Shown: positions 45,580 through 55,078 of the stretch, piece by piece | Numbering within the stretch: the first letter of the stretch is position 1 | How the letters are laid out: the number at the start of each line of letters is the position of its first letter | NCBI RefSeq assembly: GCF_900096915.1 | Contig: NZ_FMYK01000001.1 | Span: forward strand, 496,001 to 560,000 | Reading direction: 5' to 3' | Length of the DNA stretch: 64,000 nt | Source of the DNA: Acinetobacter marinus | Lineage (GTDB): Bacteria; Pseudomonadota; Gammaproteobacteria; Pseudomonadales; Moraxellaceae | Made by a program: the position numbers and the translations under genes | Notes under the pieces: model-generated | The model's database searches: none | The model's input: the letters and a program-made list of their open reading frames with translations, nothing else | Told to the model about the DNA's origin: nothing

Positions 45580-46860
45580 ATGGCTGAAAAACATCGTATC
45601 GTCATTGTTGGCGGTGGCGCAGGCGGTTTAGAGCTTGCAACACAACTCGGACAACGCATTGCTCGCAAGAAACATATTCAAATCACCCTTGTCGATGCCA
45701 ATCTCACCCACATCTGGAAACCACTATTACATGAGGTGGCTGCTGGCACTTTAAATGCATCCAATGAAGAAGTGAATTATTTTGCCCATGCCAAAAAAAA
45801 TCACTACAAATTCCAGCTTGGTTATTTGCAATCTGTAGATCGTGACCGCAAGGAAATTGTACTTGCACCACTGACTCAAGGCGAAATGAAACTAGCAGAT
45901 GAACGTCGCATTAGCTATGACACGTTGGTCATTGCGATTGGCTCGACCTCGAATGATTTTGGCACGACGGGTGCCAAAGAATATTGCCATTTTCTGGATA
46001 ATCGTGCACAAGCAGATGCCTTCCAACGGGATTTGCTCAATTTATATTTGCAAGCACATGCAATGCCACGTGAGAAACCACTCAATATTACCATCATCGG
46101 CGCTGGTGCAACGGGTGTAGAACTGGCAGCAGAACTACATCAGGCGGCGCAAGATTTTCATCGTTATGGTTTGGATGGAATTGACCCGAATAAAGTCAAA
46201 ATCAACGTGATTGAAGCGGCTGATCGTATCCTCCCTGCACTCTCAGAAAAAGTGGCAGATGGCGCACTGAAACAATTGCAAAAATACGGCATCCAAGTAC
46301 TCACCAAACATCGTGTTGAAAAGATCGATGCCGAGCATGTCTATTGTCAAGATGGTGTGCTGTTCGATGCTAATCTGAAAGTCTGGGCAGCGGGGATTAA
46401 AGCGCCAACTGTCACCCAAAACTTTGGCGTGAGTCTGGATCGTATCGGGCGTATTAAAGTCTATGCAACTTTACAAAGCATTGATGATTCAAGTATTTTT
46501 GCATTTGGTGATTGTGCACATTGTCAACCGCTTGCCAACAAACCCGTCCTTGCGCCACGTGCCCAAGTCGCTAGTCAACAAGCAGCGTTTCTCGTTGATG
46601 CAATCATTGCCAAAGTCCGTGGTCGTCAATTACCGATGTTCCAATTTAGTGACAAAGGCTCATTGGTATCGCTCACACAAAATACCGCCGTTGGCGAATT
46701 GCTTGGTAACATTCATGTCGAAGGCATGCTTGCCAAAACCATGTATCACTCATTGTATCGTGTCCATCAAGCCGCACTGTATGGCTACACCAAAGCTGGT
46801 TTACTCACAGCACGGGATTTCTTTGGCAAAGGCACAGCGCCTTTAGTGAAATTACACTAA
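45580..46860 (+). CDS. ndh: Type II NADH dehydrogenase (NDH-2)
   Basis: 426-residue peripheral inner-membrane flavoprotein that passes electrons from NADH to quinone without proton pumping. VIVGGGAGGLELATQLG binds FAD, ITIIGAGATGVELAAELHQ binds NADH, FAFGDCAHC is the second FAD block, and APRAQVASQQ contains the AQxAxQ quinone-site signature of NDH-2. The C-terminal amphipathic region mediates membrane binding. ATG at 45580 has GGAAA seven bases upstream. It is monocistronic, with a palindromic candidate operator upstream. Confidence 0.9.
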   Translation: MAEKHRIVIVGGGAGGLELATQLGQRIARKKHIQITLVDANLTHIWKPLLHEVAAGTLNASNEEVNYFAHAKKNHYKFQLGYLQSVDRDRKEIVLAPLTQGEMKLADERRISYDTLVIAIGSTSNDFGTTGAKEYCHFLDNRAQADAFQRDLLNLYLQAHAMPREKPLNITIIGAGATGVELAAELHQAAQDFHRYGLDGIDPNKVKINVIEAADRILPALSEKVADGALKQLQKYGIQVLTKHRVEKIDAEHVYCQDGVLFDANLKVWAAGIKAPTVTQNFGVSLDRIGRIKVYATLQSIDDSSIFAFGDCAHCQPLANKPVLAPRAQVASQQAAFLVDAIIAKVRGRQLPMFQFSDKGSLVSLTQNTAVGELLGNIHVEGMLAKTMYHSLYRVHQAALYGYTKAGLLTARDFFGKGTAPLVKLH

Positions 46861-46885
46861 GTCGAAGGTCACGAAATGATTTGTT

Positions 46886-46915
46886 AAAAGCATCAAACGA
46901 TTTTGGTGCTTTTTT
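46886..46915 (+). terminator. Terminator of ndh
   Basis: AAAAGCATCAAA and TTTGGTGCTTTT (one T-G pair) around CGAT, then a T-run. Confidence 0.88.
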
Positions 46916-47022
46916 ACACTTTCTTGCACAAATCATGCTTTTTTATGTAATTTTCTTCGCCTTTTTTTCGATGAGGCTTTAAAATATTGAGCTTTACAAC
47001 TTAACAAGCGGATAGACCGACA

Positions 47023-47511
47023 ATGACAGCAATTGCAAATGACCACGTAGTAAAATTCAGCTACACACTAACCAATGGTGAAGGTCAAGTTCTTGATCAA
47101 TCAGACGCTGCCCATCCTCTTGCTTATCTTCATGGCGCTGGCAATATCATCCCAGGTCTTGAAAATGCACTAACTGGGAAAAGTGCTGGGGAAAAACTCG
47201 TTGTGAACGTACCTGCAGCAGAAGGTTACGGTGAATATGTAGCAGAGATGGTACAAGAAGTACCACGTGAAATGTTCCAAGGTGTTGAAAACATTGAGCC
47301 TGGTATGCAATTCCAAGCACAAACACAAGACGGTGGCGTACAGTTTGTCGTGGTGAAATCTGTTGAAGATGAGGTTGTGATCATCGATGGCAACCACCCA
47401 CTTGCTGGTCAAGACTTAACTTTTGACGTAGAAATCGTAGAAGTACGTGCAGCGACTCAAGAAGAACTTGATCACGGTCACGTACACGGTGAAGGTGGTC
47501 ACCACCACTAA
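47023..47511 (+). CDS. slyD: FKBP-type peptidyl-prolyl isomerase SlyD
   Basis: 162-residue proline isomerase and chaperone. FKBP halves (YTLTNGEGQVLDQS; YLHGAGNIIPGLENALTG) enclose an insert-in-flap domain (EMVQEVPREMFQGVENIEPG). The His-rich tail HGHVHGEGGHHH is the metal-binding end, shorter than in E. coli SlyD; it binds nickel or other divalent metals there. Cytoplasmic. ATG at 47023 follows AGCGGA at a long spacing. Confidence 0.93.
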   Translation: MTAIANDHVVKFSYTLTNGEGQVLDQSDAAHPLAYLHGAGNIIPGLENALTGKSAGEKLVVNVPAAEGYGEYVAEMVQEVPREMFQGVENIEPGMQFQAQTQDGGVQFVVVKSVEDEVVIIDGNHPLAGQDLTFDVEIVEVRAATQEELDHGHVHGEGGHHH

Positions 47512-47576
47512 GCCTGAACAAAGGATAAGACGGAAATATCTTATTCTTTGTATCTATGAAAATTTGTATCAAGAAG

Positions 47577-47603
47577 AAGTGAGCCATTGTGCTCACTTTT
47601 TTT
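47577..47603 (+). terminator. Terminator of slyD
   Basis: AAGTGAGC-N6-GCTCACTT followed by TTTTT. Confidence 0.9.
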
Positions 47604-47713
47604 GTTTGTCTAAAACCATTGTGTTCATTAAAAGACCATTCCATATGTGTTTGTTACTTTCCGAAATAAATTGACCGTAAAATTTACTTTTCAAGCCTGA
47701 ATTTATGCGCTAT

Positions 47714-47728
47714 AGCTAAGACTTAGCT
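47714..47728. promoter_or_regulatory. Dyad upstream of the CBS-domain gene
   Basis: AGCTAA-GAC-TTAGCT, a perfect six-base dyad 25 bases before the start codon, just upstream of the ribosome binding site. Possible operator or leader hairpin. Confidence 0.3.
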
Positions 47729-47753
47729 TAGCCATTATGAGGGAATGCACGTT

Positions 47754-48185
47754 ATGCTTACCGTAGAACACATCTTACAAGGTAAAAACGAACAAATTAC
47801 ATATACCATTACCCCTGAAGCGACCGTGCTCGAAGCGATTGGGCTGATGGCTGATAAAGGCATTGGTGCGCTGATCGTCACCGATGGTGAACGTGTTGTC
47901 GGAATTTTCTCTGAACGGGATTATGCGCGTAAAGTCGCATTGATGGATCGCAACTCACACGAAACCAGTGTGGCGGACATTATGACCAGCAAAGTACTGA
48001 CAGTTGAACGACGTAATACTGTGCAAGAATGCTTGAATTTAATGACCGAACGACACCTGCGTCATTTACCTGTAGTAGAAAATGAAGCGCTCATCGGTTT
48101 GGTATCAATCGGCGACTTGGTCAAAGGCATTATTCAAGATCAGCAAACATTGATTGAGCAATTGCAAAATTATATTGCCAGCTAA
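47754..48185 (+). CDS. CBS-domain pair protein
   Basis: 143 residues made only of two CBS motifs: VLEAIGLMADKGIGALIVTD with GIFSERDYARKVAL, and VQECLNLMTERHLRHLPVVE with GLVSIGDLVKGII. Such pairs bind adenosine nucleotides (AMP, ATP, NAD or SAM) and sense energy state. No fused effector is present. ATG at 47754 is nine bases after GAGGGA; the earlier ATG at 47745 directly abuts that site and is unlikely. Confidence 0.9.
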   Translation: MLTVEHILQGKNEQITYTITPEATVLEAIGLMADKGIGALIVTDGERVVGIFSERDYARKVALMDRNSHETSVADIMTSKVLTVERRNTVQECLNLMTERHLRHLPVVENEALIGLVSIGDLVKGIIQDQQTLIEQLQNYIAS

Positions 48186-48239
48186 CCGTTTTTTTCTTGA
48201 AGCAAACAGTATTAAATCAATCGTGTAATGTTTTGCGCA

Positions 48240-49340
48240 TTACACTTTCCTTAAAATAATTGATCCCATCGCATAGCCTGCGCCAAATGAGCTCATCACG
48301 GCATACTCGCCCGCTGCGACTTGTTCAGCACTTTCATTCATTGCAATGATCACACCCGCCGATGAGGTATTGGCATATTGATCAAGAACCATTGGCATCC
48401 GCTCTGGATCAACGGTCTTCCCTGCAATCATCTTTAAAATCAGACTATTCATATTGATATTGGCTTGATGCATCCAAAAGCGTTTCACTTGATCAGCTTG
48501 AATAGCATTGCGCTCCAATTGCTTGGCGATACGATCAGCAACCATCGGCACCACATCCTTAAAGACTTTACGCCCATCTTGTCTAAAGACACGATCATCA
48601 CGCACAGCATTTTCACTAGGATTTAAAAAGCCAAAGTTATTACGAATGTTATTGGAATAAATCGTTTCTAAATAACAATCAATCACTTCAAAACCGCTTT
48701 TTTCAGCATTATTTTCGATAATGGTCGCCGCAGCCGCATCACCAAAAATAAAATGGCTGTCACGTGAACTAAAATCCACCTGCCCTGTCATCACTTCGAC
48801 ATTCACCATCAGCACGGCTTTTGAGCCACTTTTCAGCGCATCCACCGCATGTTTTAAGGCAAATGTTGCAGACGCACAGGCGACATTCATATCAAATGCA
48901 TAACCTTGAATCCCCAGCGCATCTTGAATCTCGATGGCGATGGCTGGATAAGCACGTTGAATGCTGAGACTGGCAAAGATCACCACATCAATCTGATCAG
49001 CAGAAATATTGGCATTTTGCATGGCTTGCTTGGCAGCAGCAACGCCCATTTCGGCTTGGATAGAGATCTCATCATTCTCACGTTCAGTCAGCACGGGCAT
49101 GAGACGATCGATATCTAAAATACCCGACTTTTCCACCACATAGCGAGATTGAATGCCTGATGCTTTTTCAATAAATTCGGCAGTTGACGGCAACAGTTCT
49201 TTTTTCAGACCTTGTTCAATTTCAGTTGAAAATTGTTGATTGTAGCGCTCAACATAAGTATTCAGGCTGTCGACTAATTCACGATTACTGATTTGATCCT
49301 TGGGCGTATAGACACCTGTCCCTGTGATACGAATACTCAT
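48240..49340 (-). CDS. Beta-ketoacyl-ACP synthase III family enzyme
   Basis: 366-residue thiolase-fold condensing enzyme with the complete KAS III triad: Cys at about 155 (NVACASATFALKHA), His at about 291 (FWMHQANINM) and Asn at about 324 (YANTSSAGV). The likely reaction is acyl-CoA plus malonyl-ACP, starting fatty-acid synthesis. It is longer than E. coli FabH (317), with an N-terminal insertion (TYVERYNQQFSTEIEQGLKK). It is not beside other fab genes, so it may be an accessory initiator. ATG at 49340 has AGGAA five bases upstream; the longer open frame to 49442 has no support. Confidence 0.9.
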   Translation of the reverse strand: MSIRITGTGVYTPKDQISNRELVDSLNTYVERYNQQFSTEIEQGLKKELLPSTAEFIEKASGIQSRYVVEKSGILDIDRLMPVLTERENDEISIQAEMGVAAAKQAMQNANISADQIDVVIFASLSIQRAYPAIAIEIQDALGIQGYAFDMNVACASATFALKHAVDALKSGSKAVLMVNVEVMTGQVDFSSRDSHFIFGDAAAATIIENNAEKSGFEVIDCYLETIYSNNIRNNFGFLNPSENAVRDDRVFRQDGRKVFKDVVPMVADRIAKQLERNAIQADQVKRFWMHQANINMNSLILKMIAGKTVDPERMPMVLDQYANTSSAGVIIAMNESAEQVAAGEYAVMSSFGAGYAMGSIILRKV

Positions 49341-49645
49341 GAATGTTCCTGTCATACTTAAATTGCGAGTCGATATTGTGACATAGCCAGAAATAAATAC
49401 GGATGACGAAAAAGCTCTTTCATAGCGTGCAAATATATACACAAATGTGCAAAATGTTTGATTTTTTCTTTGCCATAATTGTTGAATAAATTATTTTAAT
49501 TATATATATCAGTTAGATACAATTAATTCAAACCATTTTAATTGGCATTTTTGATCGAAGCCTATTGATGTTTCACTCCAGAAATTCTCAGCATATAAAA
49601 AAACGCATCCGAAGATGCGTTCTTTTCGTTAAAACGAAGGATTCT
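49341..49645. other. Region between KAS III and sdhB
   Basis: 305 very A+T-rich bases. Contains the KAS III promoter area, two direct GTGCAAA copies spaced 20 bases apart (49427 and 49447, two helical turns), and the sdhB terminator at its far end. No gene is visible. Confidence 0.5.
49601..49622 (-). terminator. Terminator of the sdhCDAB operon
   Basis: AACGCATC-loop-GATGCGTT; on the minus strand the stem is followed by TTTTTTTAT. Confidence 0.88.
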
Positions 49646-50356
49646 TTAACCCGCTTGATCAAGCAACATGCTACGGATGTGACCGATGGCTTTGGTTGGG
49701 TTCAAGCCTTTTGGACATACTGATACGCAGTTCATGATGCCTTTACAGCGGAACAAACTGAACGGATCGTCCAAACGTGACAAACGATCTTGGGTCGCAG
49801 TATCACGAGAGTCAATGATAAAGCGATATGCATTTAACAATGCAGACGGTCCTAAGAATTTGTCAGGGTTCCACCAGAATGATGGGCAAGATGTTGAACA
49901 ACATGCACAAAGAATACATTCATACAAACCATCAAGATGCTCACGCTCTGCTTGAGATTGTAGGCGTTCTTTTGGTGGCGCAGGTTGATCATTGATCAGG
50001 AATGGCTGAATTTTGTTGTACTGATCGTAGAACTGATTCATATCCACAACAAGATCTTTGACCACTGGCAAACCAGGCAAAGGACGAATAGTGATTTCAT
50101 TTGGCAAGTCATTGAGGTTTTGCAAGCATGCCAAACCGTTTTTACCATTGATGTTAACACCATCCGAACCACAAATCCCTTCACGGCAAGAGCGACGGAA
50201 AGTCAAAGTTTCATCTTGTACTTTCAATGCCAATAAAGCATCGAGCAGCATGCGGTGACTATCTAGCAATTCGAGCTTGAAGGTCTGCATATACGGTGCT
50301 TTATCCTTATCAGGATCGTAGCGGTAGATATGAAATGTACGAGTACCTCTACTCAT
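49646..50356 (-). CDS. sdhB: Succinate dehydrogenase iron-sulfur subunit
   Basis: 236 residues. SdhB carries electrons from FAD in SdhA to quinone through 2Fe-2S, 4Fe-4S and 3Fe-4S clusters. The ligands are present: SCREGICGSDG with GLACL for 2Fe-2S, CILCACCSTSCP for 4Fe-4S, and CKGIMNCVSVCPKGLNP for 3Fe-4S. It is the last gene of sdhCDAB, 14 bases from sdhA, with GGGAG seven bases before its ATG. It ends in a terminator and is not followed by sucA here. Confidence 0.98.
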   Translation of the reverse strand: MSRGTRTFHIYRYDPDKDKAPYMQTFKLELLDSHRMLLDALLALKVQDETLTFRRSCREGICGSDGVNINGKNGLACLQNLNDLPNEITIRPLPGLPVVKDLVVDMNQFYDQYNKIQPFLINDQPAPPKERLQSQAEREHLDGLYECILCACCSTSCPSFWWNPDKFLGPSALLNAYRFIIDSRDTATQDRLSRLDDPFSLFRCKGIMNCVSVCPKGLNPTKAIGHIRSMLLDQAG

Positions 50357-50370
50357 CTTAATTCTCCCGA

Positions 50371-52266
50371 TTAGAATGTACGTGGCTTAGGTGGAATGGC
50401 TTCAACAGACAATGGCTGATAGCGCACTGGCTTGTACTCTAAATGGTTATCAGATGAATACCACAAAGTATGCTTCATCCAATCGTCATCACGGCGACCA
50501 TATGGGTAGTCTGCGTGATCTGGTGGTAGCTCATAGTCAACAACCGTATGCGCACCACGACATTCTTTACGTGCAGCCGCAGAGATCAAAGTTGCTTTCG
50601 CTACTTCGTATAGGTTTTCCACTTCCAAGGCTTCGATACGTGCTGTATTAAACACTTTTGATTTGTCTTTTAAGTGGATGTTGCGTACACGTGGCTCGAT
50701 CGCAAGAATCTGACGAACACCTTCATCAAGCAAGGCTTGAGTACGGAATACACCAGCGTGATCTTGTACGATGTTACGAATCGCATCAGCCACTTCTTGG
50801 GCATTTTCACCTTCACTTGAATCATCAAGTTTACGCACACGTGCCAAAGTATTTTCCAAGACATTGTTTGGCAATGGCACATACTCATCACCGTGATGCT
50901 TGGTCACATAATCAATGATGGTTTCGCCCGCAGCTTTACCAAATACCACAAGGTCAAGCAAAGAGTTGGTACCCAAACGGTTTGCACCATGTACTGATAC
51001 ACAAGAACACTCACCGATCGCATAAAAACCTTTGACAGGTTTTACATAATCACGTGTCCCTTGGTAAGTATATTCTTTGGTTTCTTTATTATAGTGTGCA
51101 GAAAATTCACCCTCTTCCACACCATAAGGCACAACCACCTGACCATGTTTATTGGTCGGAATGCCACCCATTTGATAGTGAATAGTGGGTACAACTGGAA
51201 TTGGCTCTTTGGTACAGTCCACGTTGGCGAATTTTTTACCAATCTCAAATACAGATGGTAGACGCTTCATGATGGTATCTGCACCCAAGTGGGTCAAATC
51301 AAGCAAGATGTAGTCTTTATTTGGACCACAGCCACGACCTTCTTTGATCTCTTGGTCCATTGAACGTGATACGAAGTCACGTGGCGCCAAGTCTTTGAGT
51401 GTTGGGGCATAACGCTCCATGAATGGCTCACCAGAGTCATTACGAAGTACACCACCTTCACCACGACAACCTTCAGTCAACAGTACACCTGCACCAGCCA
51501 CACCCGTTGGGTGGAACTGCCAGAATTCCATATCTTGTAATGGAATACCCGCACGAGCAGCCATACCTAGACCGTCACCGGTATTGATGTAGGCATTGGT
51601 AGACGCACGATACACACGACCTGCACCACCCGTTGCAAACAAAGTTGCTTTGGCTTGGAATACCGCAATATTACCTGTTTCTTGATCGTACGCAGTGACA
51701 CCAAGTACATCACCAGCTTCGTTACGGATCAGATCTAATGCGATCCATTCAACGAAGAATTCTGTACCCATTTTCACATTGCTTTGATATAGCGTATGCA
51801 ATAGTGCATGACCTGTACGGTCGGCAGCAGCACAGGCACGTGGCACCGCTTTTTCACCATAGTTGGCAGAGTGACCACCGAATGGACGTTGATAAATCGT
51901 GCCATCTTCGTTACGGTCAAACGGCATACCAAGATGTTCAAGTTCATAAACAACTTTTGGTGCCTCACGACACATGAATTCACATGCATCTTGGTCACTT
52001 AACCAGTCGCCACCTTTGACAGTGTCATAAAAGTGATAGTGCCAATTGTCTTCTTGCATATTACCAAGTGACGCACCGATACCACCTTGCGCAGCAACTG
52101 TGTGTGAACGTGTCGGGAAAACTTTGGTCAATACGGCAACTTTTAAACCAGCTTGTGCAAGCTGATACGATGCACGCATACCTGAACCACCACCACCAAC
52201 GATGACTGCATCGAAAGTGAGGGTTTGAATATTTGAATAATCTTCTTTAGGGGTAAATGCGCCCAT
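50371..52266 (-). CDS. sdhA: Succinate dehydrogenase flavoprotein subunit
   Basis: 631 residues, catalytic subunit that oxidises succinate to fumarate. VIVGGGGSGMRASYQLA binds FAD, SHTVAAQGGIGASLGN holds the His covalently linked to FAD, and the substrate-binding blocks HPTGVAGAGVLLTEGCRGEG and MGGIPTNKHGQVV are intact. The C-terminus ends RYQPLSVEAIPPKPRTF, matching family members. AGGAAG five bases before the ATG. Twelve bases downstream of sdhD. Confidence 0.98.
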   Translation of the reverse strand: MGAFTPKEDYSNIQTLTFDAVIVGGGGSGMRASYQLAQAGLKVAVLTKVFPTRSHTVAAQGGIGASLGNMQEDNWHYHFYDTVKGGDWLSDQDACEFMCREAPKVVYELEHLGMPFDRNEDGTIYQRPFGGHSANYGEKAVPRACAAADRTGHALLHTLYQSNVKMGTEFFVEWIALDLIRNEAGDVLGVTAYDQETGNIAVFQAKATLFATGGAGRVYRASTNAYINTGDGLGMAARAGIPLQDMEFWQFHPTGVAGAGVLLTEGCRGEGGVLRNDSGEPFMERYAPTLKDLAPRDFVSRSMDQEIKEGRGCGPNKDYILLDLTHLGADTIMKRLPSVFEIGKKFANVDCTKEPIPVVPTIHYQMGGIPTNKHGQVVVPYGVEEGEFSAHYNKETKEYTYQGTRDYVKPVKGFYAIGECSCVSVHGANRLGTNSLLDLVVFGKAAGETIIDYVTKHHGDEYVPLPNNVLENTLARVRKLDDSSEGENAQEVADAIRNIVQDHAGVFRTQALLDEGVRQILAIEPRVRNIHLKDKSKVFNTARIEALEVENLYEVAKATLISAAARKECRGAHTVVDYELPPDHADYPYGRRDDDWMKHTLWYSSDNHLEYKPVRYQPLSVEAIPPKPRTF

Positions 52267-52278
52267 GATCTCTTCCTA

Positions 52279-52644
52279 TCAATTCGCCCAGAAAATCTGG
52301 ATACCCCAGATTGCATATACAAATACTGCAATAATCACTGCAGACGTTAATACAAGGCGTAAACCTGATGCAGATGGTCCCATTTGACGAGTGGTCACGT
52401 AGTCAGTAAAAACCTGCCACATTCCAATCCATGCATGCGCAACCAATGACAAAATCGCCAACAAAGATAAAATCTTCATCGGTAAAGTCATCATAAAGCC
52501 AGACCATTGCTCATAGCTAAAACCGCTATTGCAAAGAATCCAGCCAAACATCACAACCGTATAGATTGCCAAAACCACAGCACTCACACGTTGGATAAAC
52601 CAATCTCGAGAGCCTGAGCCTGTTAAACCTGTAGCACTTTTCAT
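52279..52644 (-). CDS. sdhD: Succinate dehydrogenase membrane anchor SdhD
   Basis: 121 residues with three membrane helices. SGSRDWFIQRVSAVVLAIYT and HAWIGMWQVFTDYV, the latter near the heme and quinone site, are typical. With SdhC it binds heme b and ubiquinone. Its ATG is one base after the sdhC stop, giving tight coupling. Confidence 0.96.
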   Translation of the reverse strand: MKSATGLTGSGSRDWFIQRVSAVVLAIYTVVMFGWILCNSGFSYEQWSGFMMTLPMKILSLLAILSLVAHAWIGMWQVFTDYVTTRQMGPSASGLRLVLTSAVIIAVFVYAIWGIQIFWAN

Positions 52645-52645
52645 A

Positions 52646-53047
52646 TTAGATCACGATCCATACAAATGCTGCGAGAATTCCAATCACAGACAAAATTAAA
52701 GCGATAGTCGCTGCTAAACGACCACTGTTCAACTCTTCAGCTACGCCAAGATCGGCAAGCAAATGCTTGATCCCTGCGATGAAGTGATAAATCAAACCTG
52801 CAACGAACACCCACACAATCAAACGCACGAAGATGTTGCCGAACACAACATTCTTCACGTAGTCAAATCCTTCTGGGGATGAAAGTGATTTATCCAAGAT
52901 CCAAAGTAGAACTGGTACCAGTAAAAATACGATGACACCTGATAGACGGTGTAAAATTGATGCAATAGCCACAGGGGATTTTAAGTTTACAGCTAAAACT
53001 TGACCCATGGACAAATTGACAGGTCTGTTGCTTTTCACAGCGGGCAT
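52646..53047 (-). CDS. sdhC: Succinate dehydrogenase cytochrome b556 subunit SdhC
   Basis: 133 residues. NRPVNLS then PVAIASILHRLSGVIVFLL align with E. coli SdhC from its second residues on, and LIYHFIAGIKHLLADLG contains the heme-ligand His. Three helices. The ATG at 53047 fits the family N-terminus; the frame is open to 53146 without support. First gene of the operon, divergent from gltA. Confidence 0.95.
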   Translation of the reverse strand: MPAVKSNRPVNLSMGQVLAVNLKSPVAIASILHRLSGVIVFLLVPVLLWILDKSLSSPEGFDYVKNVVFGNIFVRLIVWVFVAGLIYHFIAGIKHLLADLGVAEELNSGRLAATIALILSVIGILAAFVWIVI

Positions 53048-53696
53048 CCTGTAAGTAATCACCCCAGATTTAAGAACGATAAAAATGGAGTTAGTTGAAG
53101 TAATTCCAAAGGAAAGCTGGCATTTTAAAGGCAAAGCTTGCCACATCTAAACGACAGGGAATTATAGAACGCAGTACGCAAAAATACAAATGAACAAAAT
53201 AAAAACTTGTTTAAAATTACCGAATTGAGAATTATTTTCATTTTAAAATTTGCATTATTTTCCAATTGTTAAGTCCATTTTTACGTTTTTCATGGGTTGC
53301 CTTTACGACAAAAGTTGAATATTTAAATGTGTCATTTTTTAGGTATAAACTTGTTTGTTCTATGCTTTTCGATTGATCAGCGACTTTTGATCAGGATAAA
53401 TCTCCTTACAATTGTTTGAATCAATTCTTGGCATTTTGCAGTAAGCTTGCCTACTGCAAATGTACGAGTTAATCAAGCAAAGTGACTTGTTTGTTCAATA
53501 ATCCTTGTTTTTGTATTTTTTTTATACGAAATGATGTTTTTTGCGCACGATTCTGCATTTTTTCCAAGGAATGAGAATTGACAAAATACTTACACTCACT
53601 AAGCTAATACTGTTTTTGCAACAGTCTGATTGACTTTGTATAACAACACAAATTTGGATCAGAACTTTTATTTCACCAGGACAGGAGAGCTTTTGA
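53048..53696. other. Divergent control region of sdhCDAB and gltA
   Basis: 649 A+T-rich bases without a gene. A candidate gltA -35 TTGACA lies at 53578-53583 and AGGAG nine bases before the gltA ATG. A strong hairpin lies at 53435-53460, and two TTGATCAG copies near 53373 and 53387. I cannot place the sdh promoter. Confidence 0.6.
53435..53460. promoter_or_regulatory. Perfect 9-bp inverted repeat in the gltA/sdh region
   Basis: TTTGCAGTA-N8-TACTGCAAA, about 240 bases before gltA. There is no T-run, so a terminator is unlikely; an operator or RNA hairpin is possible. Confidence 0.55.
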
Positions 53697-54971
53697 ATGT
53701 CTGACACTACTGGCAAAAAAGCCATATTAGAACTTGATGGCAAAAAAATTGAACTTCCAATTTATAGCGGTACTTTAGGTCCCGATGTCATTGATGTAAG
53801 CGGTATTTTAAAAGAAGGTCACTTCACTTTTGATCCTGGTTTCATGGCGACTTCAGCCTGCGAATCTAAAATTACATATATCGATGGCGACCAAGGTATT
53901 CTCCTACACCGTGGCTACCCGATCGACCAATTGGCGACTCAAGCTGATTACTTAGATACTTGCTATCTCCTTTTGAATGGCGAATTGCCAAACGCAGAAC
54001 AAAAAGCAGCATTTGACAAAAAAATTCGCAACCACACCATGGTGCACGATCAAGTCAGCCGTTTCTTCAATGGTTTCCGTCGTGATGCACATCCGATGGC
54101 GATTATGGTTGGTTTAGTTGGCGCATTGTCTGCGTTCTATCACAACAGCTTAGACATTGAAAACATTGACCACCGTGAAATCACTGCGGTGCGTTTGATT
54201 GCCAAGATCCCAACTTTGGCGGCTTGGAGCTACAAATACACCATCGGTCAACCGTTCGTTTATCCAAACAACGATTTAAACTACGCTGAAAACTTCTTAT
54301 ATATGATGTTCTCCACGCCTGCTGACCGTGATTACAAAGTGAATCCTGTGCTTGCCAAAGCGATGGATCGCATCTTCACATTGCATGCAGACCATGAGCA
54401 AAATGCATCAACTTCAACGGTTCGTCTAGCTGGTTCTACTGGCGCAAATCCATATGCGTGTATCGCTTCAGGTATTGCTGCACTTTGGGGGCCTGCGCAC
54501 GGTGGTGCAAACGAAGCAGTTCTTCGTATGCTTGATGAAATCGGCACGAAAGACAATGTTGCTGAATTCATGGAAAAAGTGAAACGTAAAGAAGTCAAAT
54601 TGATGGGCTTCGGTCACCGTGTTTATAAAAACTTCGACCCACGTGCTAAAGTGATGAAGCAAACCTGTGACGAAGTACTTGAAGCCCTTGGTATCAATGA
54701 TCCACAGCTTGAATTGGCAATGGAACTTGAGCGTATTGCACTCAGCGATCCGTACTTCGTCGAGCGCAAACTTTATCCAAACGTCGATTTCTATTCAGGT
54801 ATTATCCTAAAAGCAATCGGTATCCCAACAGAAATGTTCACTGTGATTTTTGCACTTGCACGTACAGTAGGTTGGATCAGCCATTGGTTAGAAATGCACT
54901 CTGCACCTTACAAGATCGGTCGTCCACGTCAGTTATACACTGGTCCTGCACAGCGTGATATCAAAGGTTAA
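53697..54971 (+). CDS. gltA: Citrate synthase
   Basis: 424-residue hexameric type II citrate synthase, condensing oxaloacetate and acetyl-CoA; such enzymes are inhibited by NADH. ADHEQNASTSTVR, MGFGHRVYKNFDPRAK and NVDFYSGIILKAIG contain the catalytic His, His and Asp. MSDTTGKKAILELDG is the family start. AGGAG precedes the ATG by nine bases. Monocistronic, ended by the hairpin at 55000. Confidence 0.98.
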   Translation: MSDTTGKKAILELDGKKIELPIYSGTLGPDVIDVSGILKEGHFTFDPGFMATSACESKITYIDGDQGILLHRGYPIDQLATQADYLDTCYLLLNGELPNAEQKAAFDKKIRNHTMVHDQVSRFFNGFRRDAHPMAIMVGLVGALSAFYHNSLDIENIDHREITAVRLIAKIPTLAAWSYKYTIGQPFVYPNNDLNYAENFLYMMFSTPADRDYKVNPVLAKAMDRIFTLHADHEQNASTSTVRLAGSTGANPYACIASGIAALWGPAHGGANEAVLRMLDEIGTKDNVAEFMEKVKRKEVKLMGFGHRVYKNFDPRAKVMKQTCDEVLEALGINDPQLELAMELERIALSDPYFVERKLYPNVDFYSGIILKAIGIPTEMFTVIFALARTVGWISHWLEMHSAPYKIGRPRQLYTGPAQRDIKG

Positions 54972-54999
54972 TTGATTCACTGTTTAGTGTTTAGTCCTA

Positions 55000-55028
55000 A
55001 AAAAGAACGCCAATGTGCGTTCTTTTTT
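55000..55028 (+). terminator. Terminator of gltA
   Basis: AAAAGAACGC-CAATGT-GCGTTCTTTT then TT. Confidence 0.92.
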
Positions 55029-55078
55029 ATGCTATATCTAAAACCATCAATATCTAAAATCATCAATGTCGATTATCG

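Noticed and set aside
46463..46846. Second-frame open reading of 127 codons inside ndh
   Set aside because: Same-strand shadow of the NDH-2 C-terminal half; no ribosome binding site or homology.
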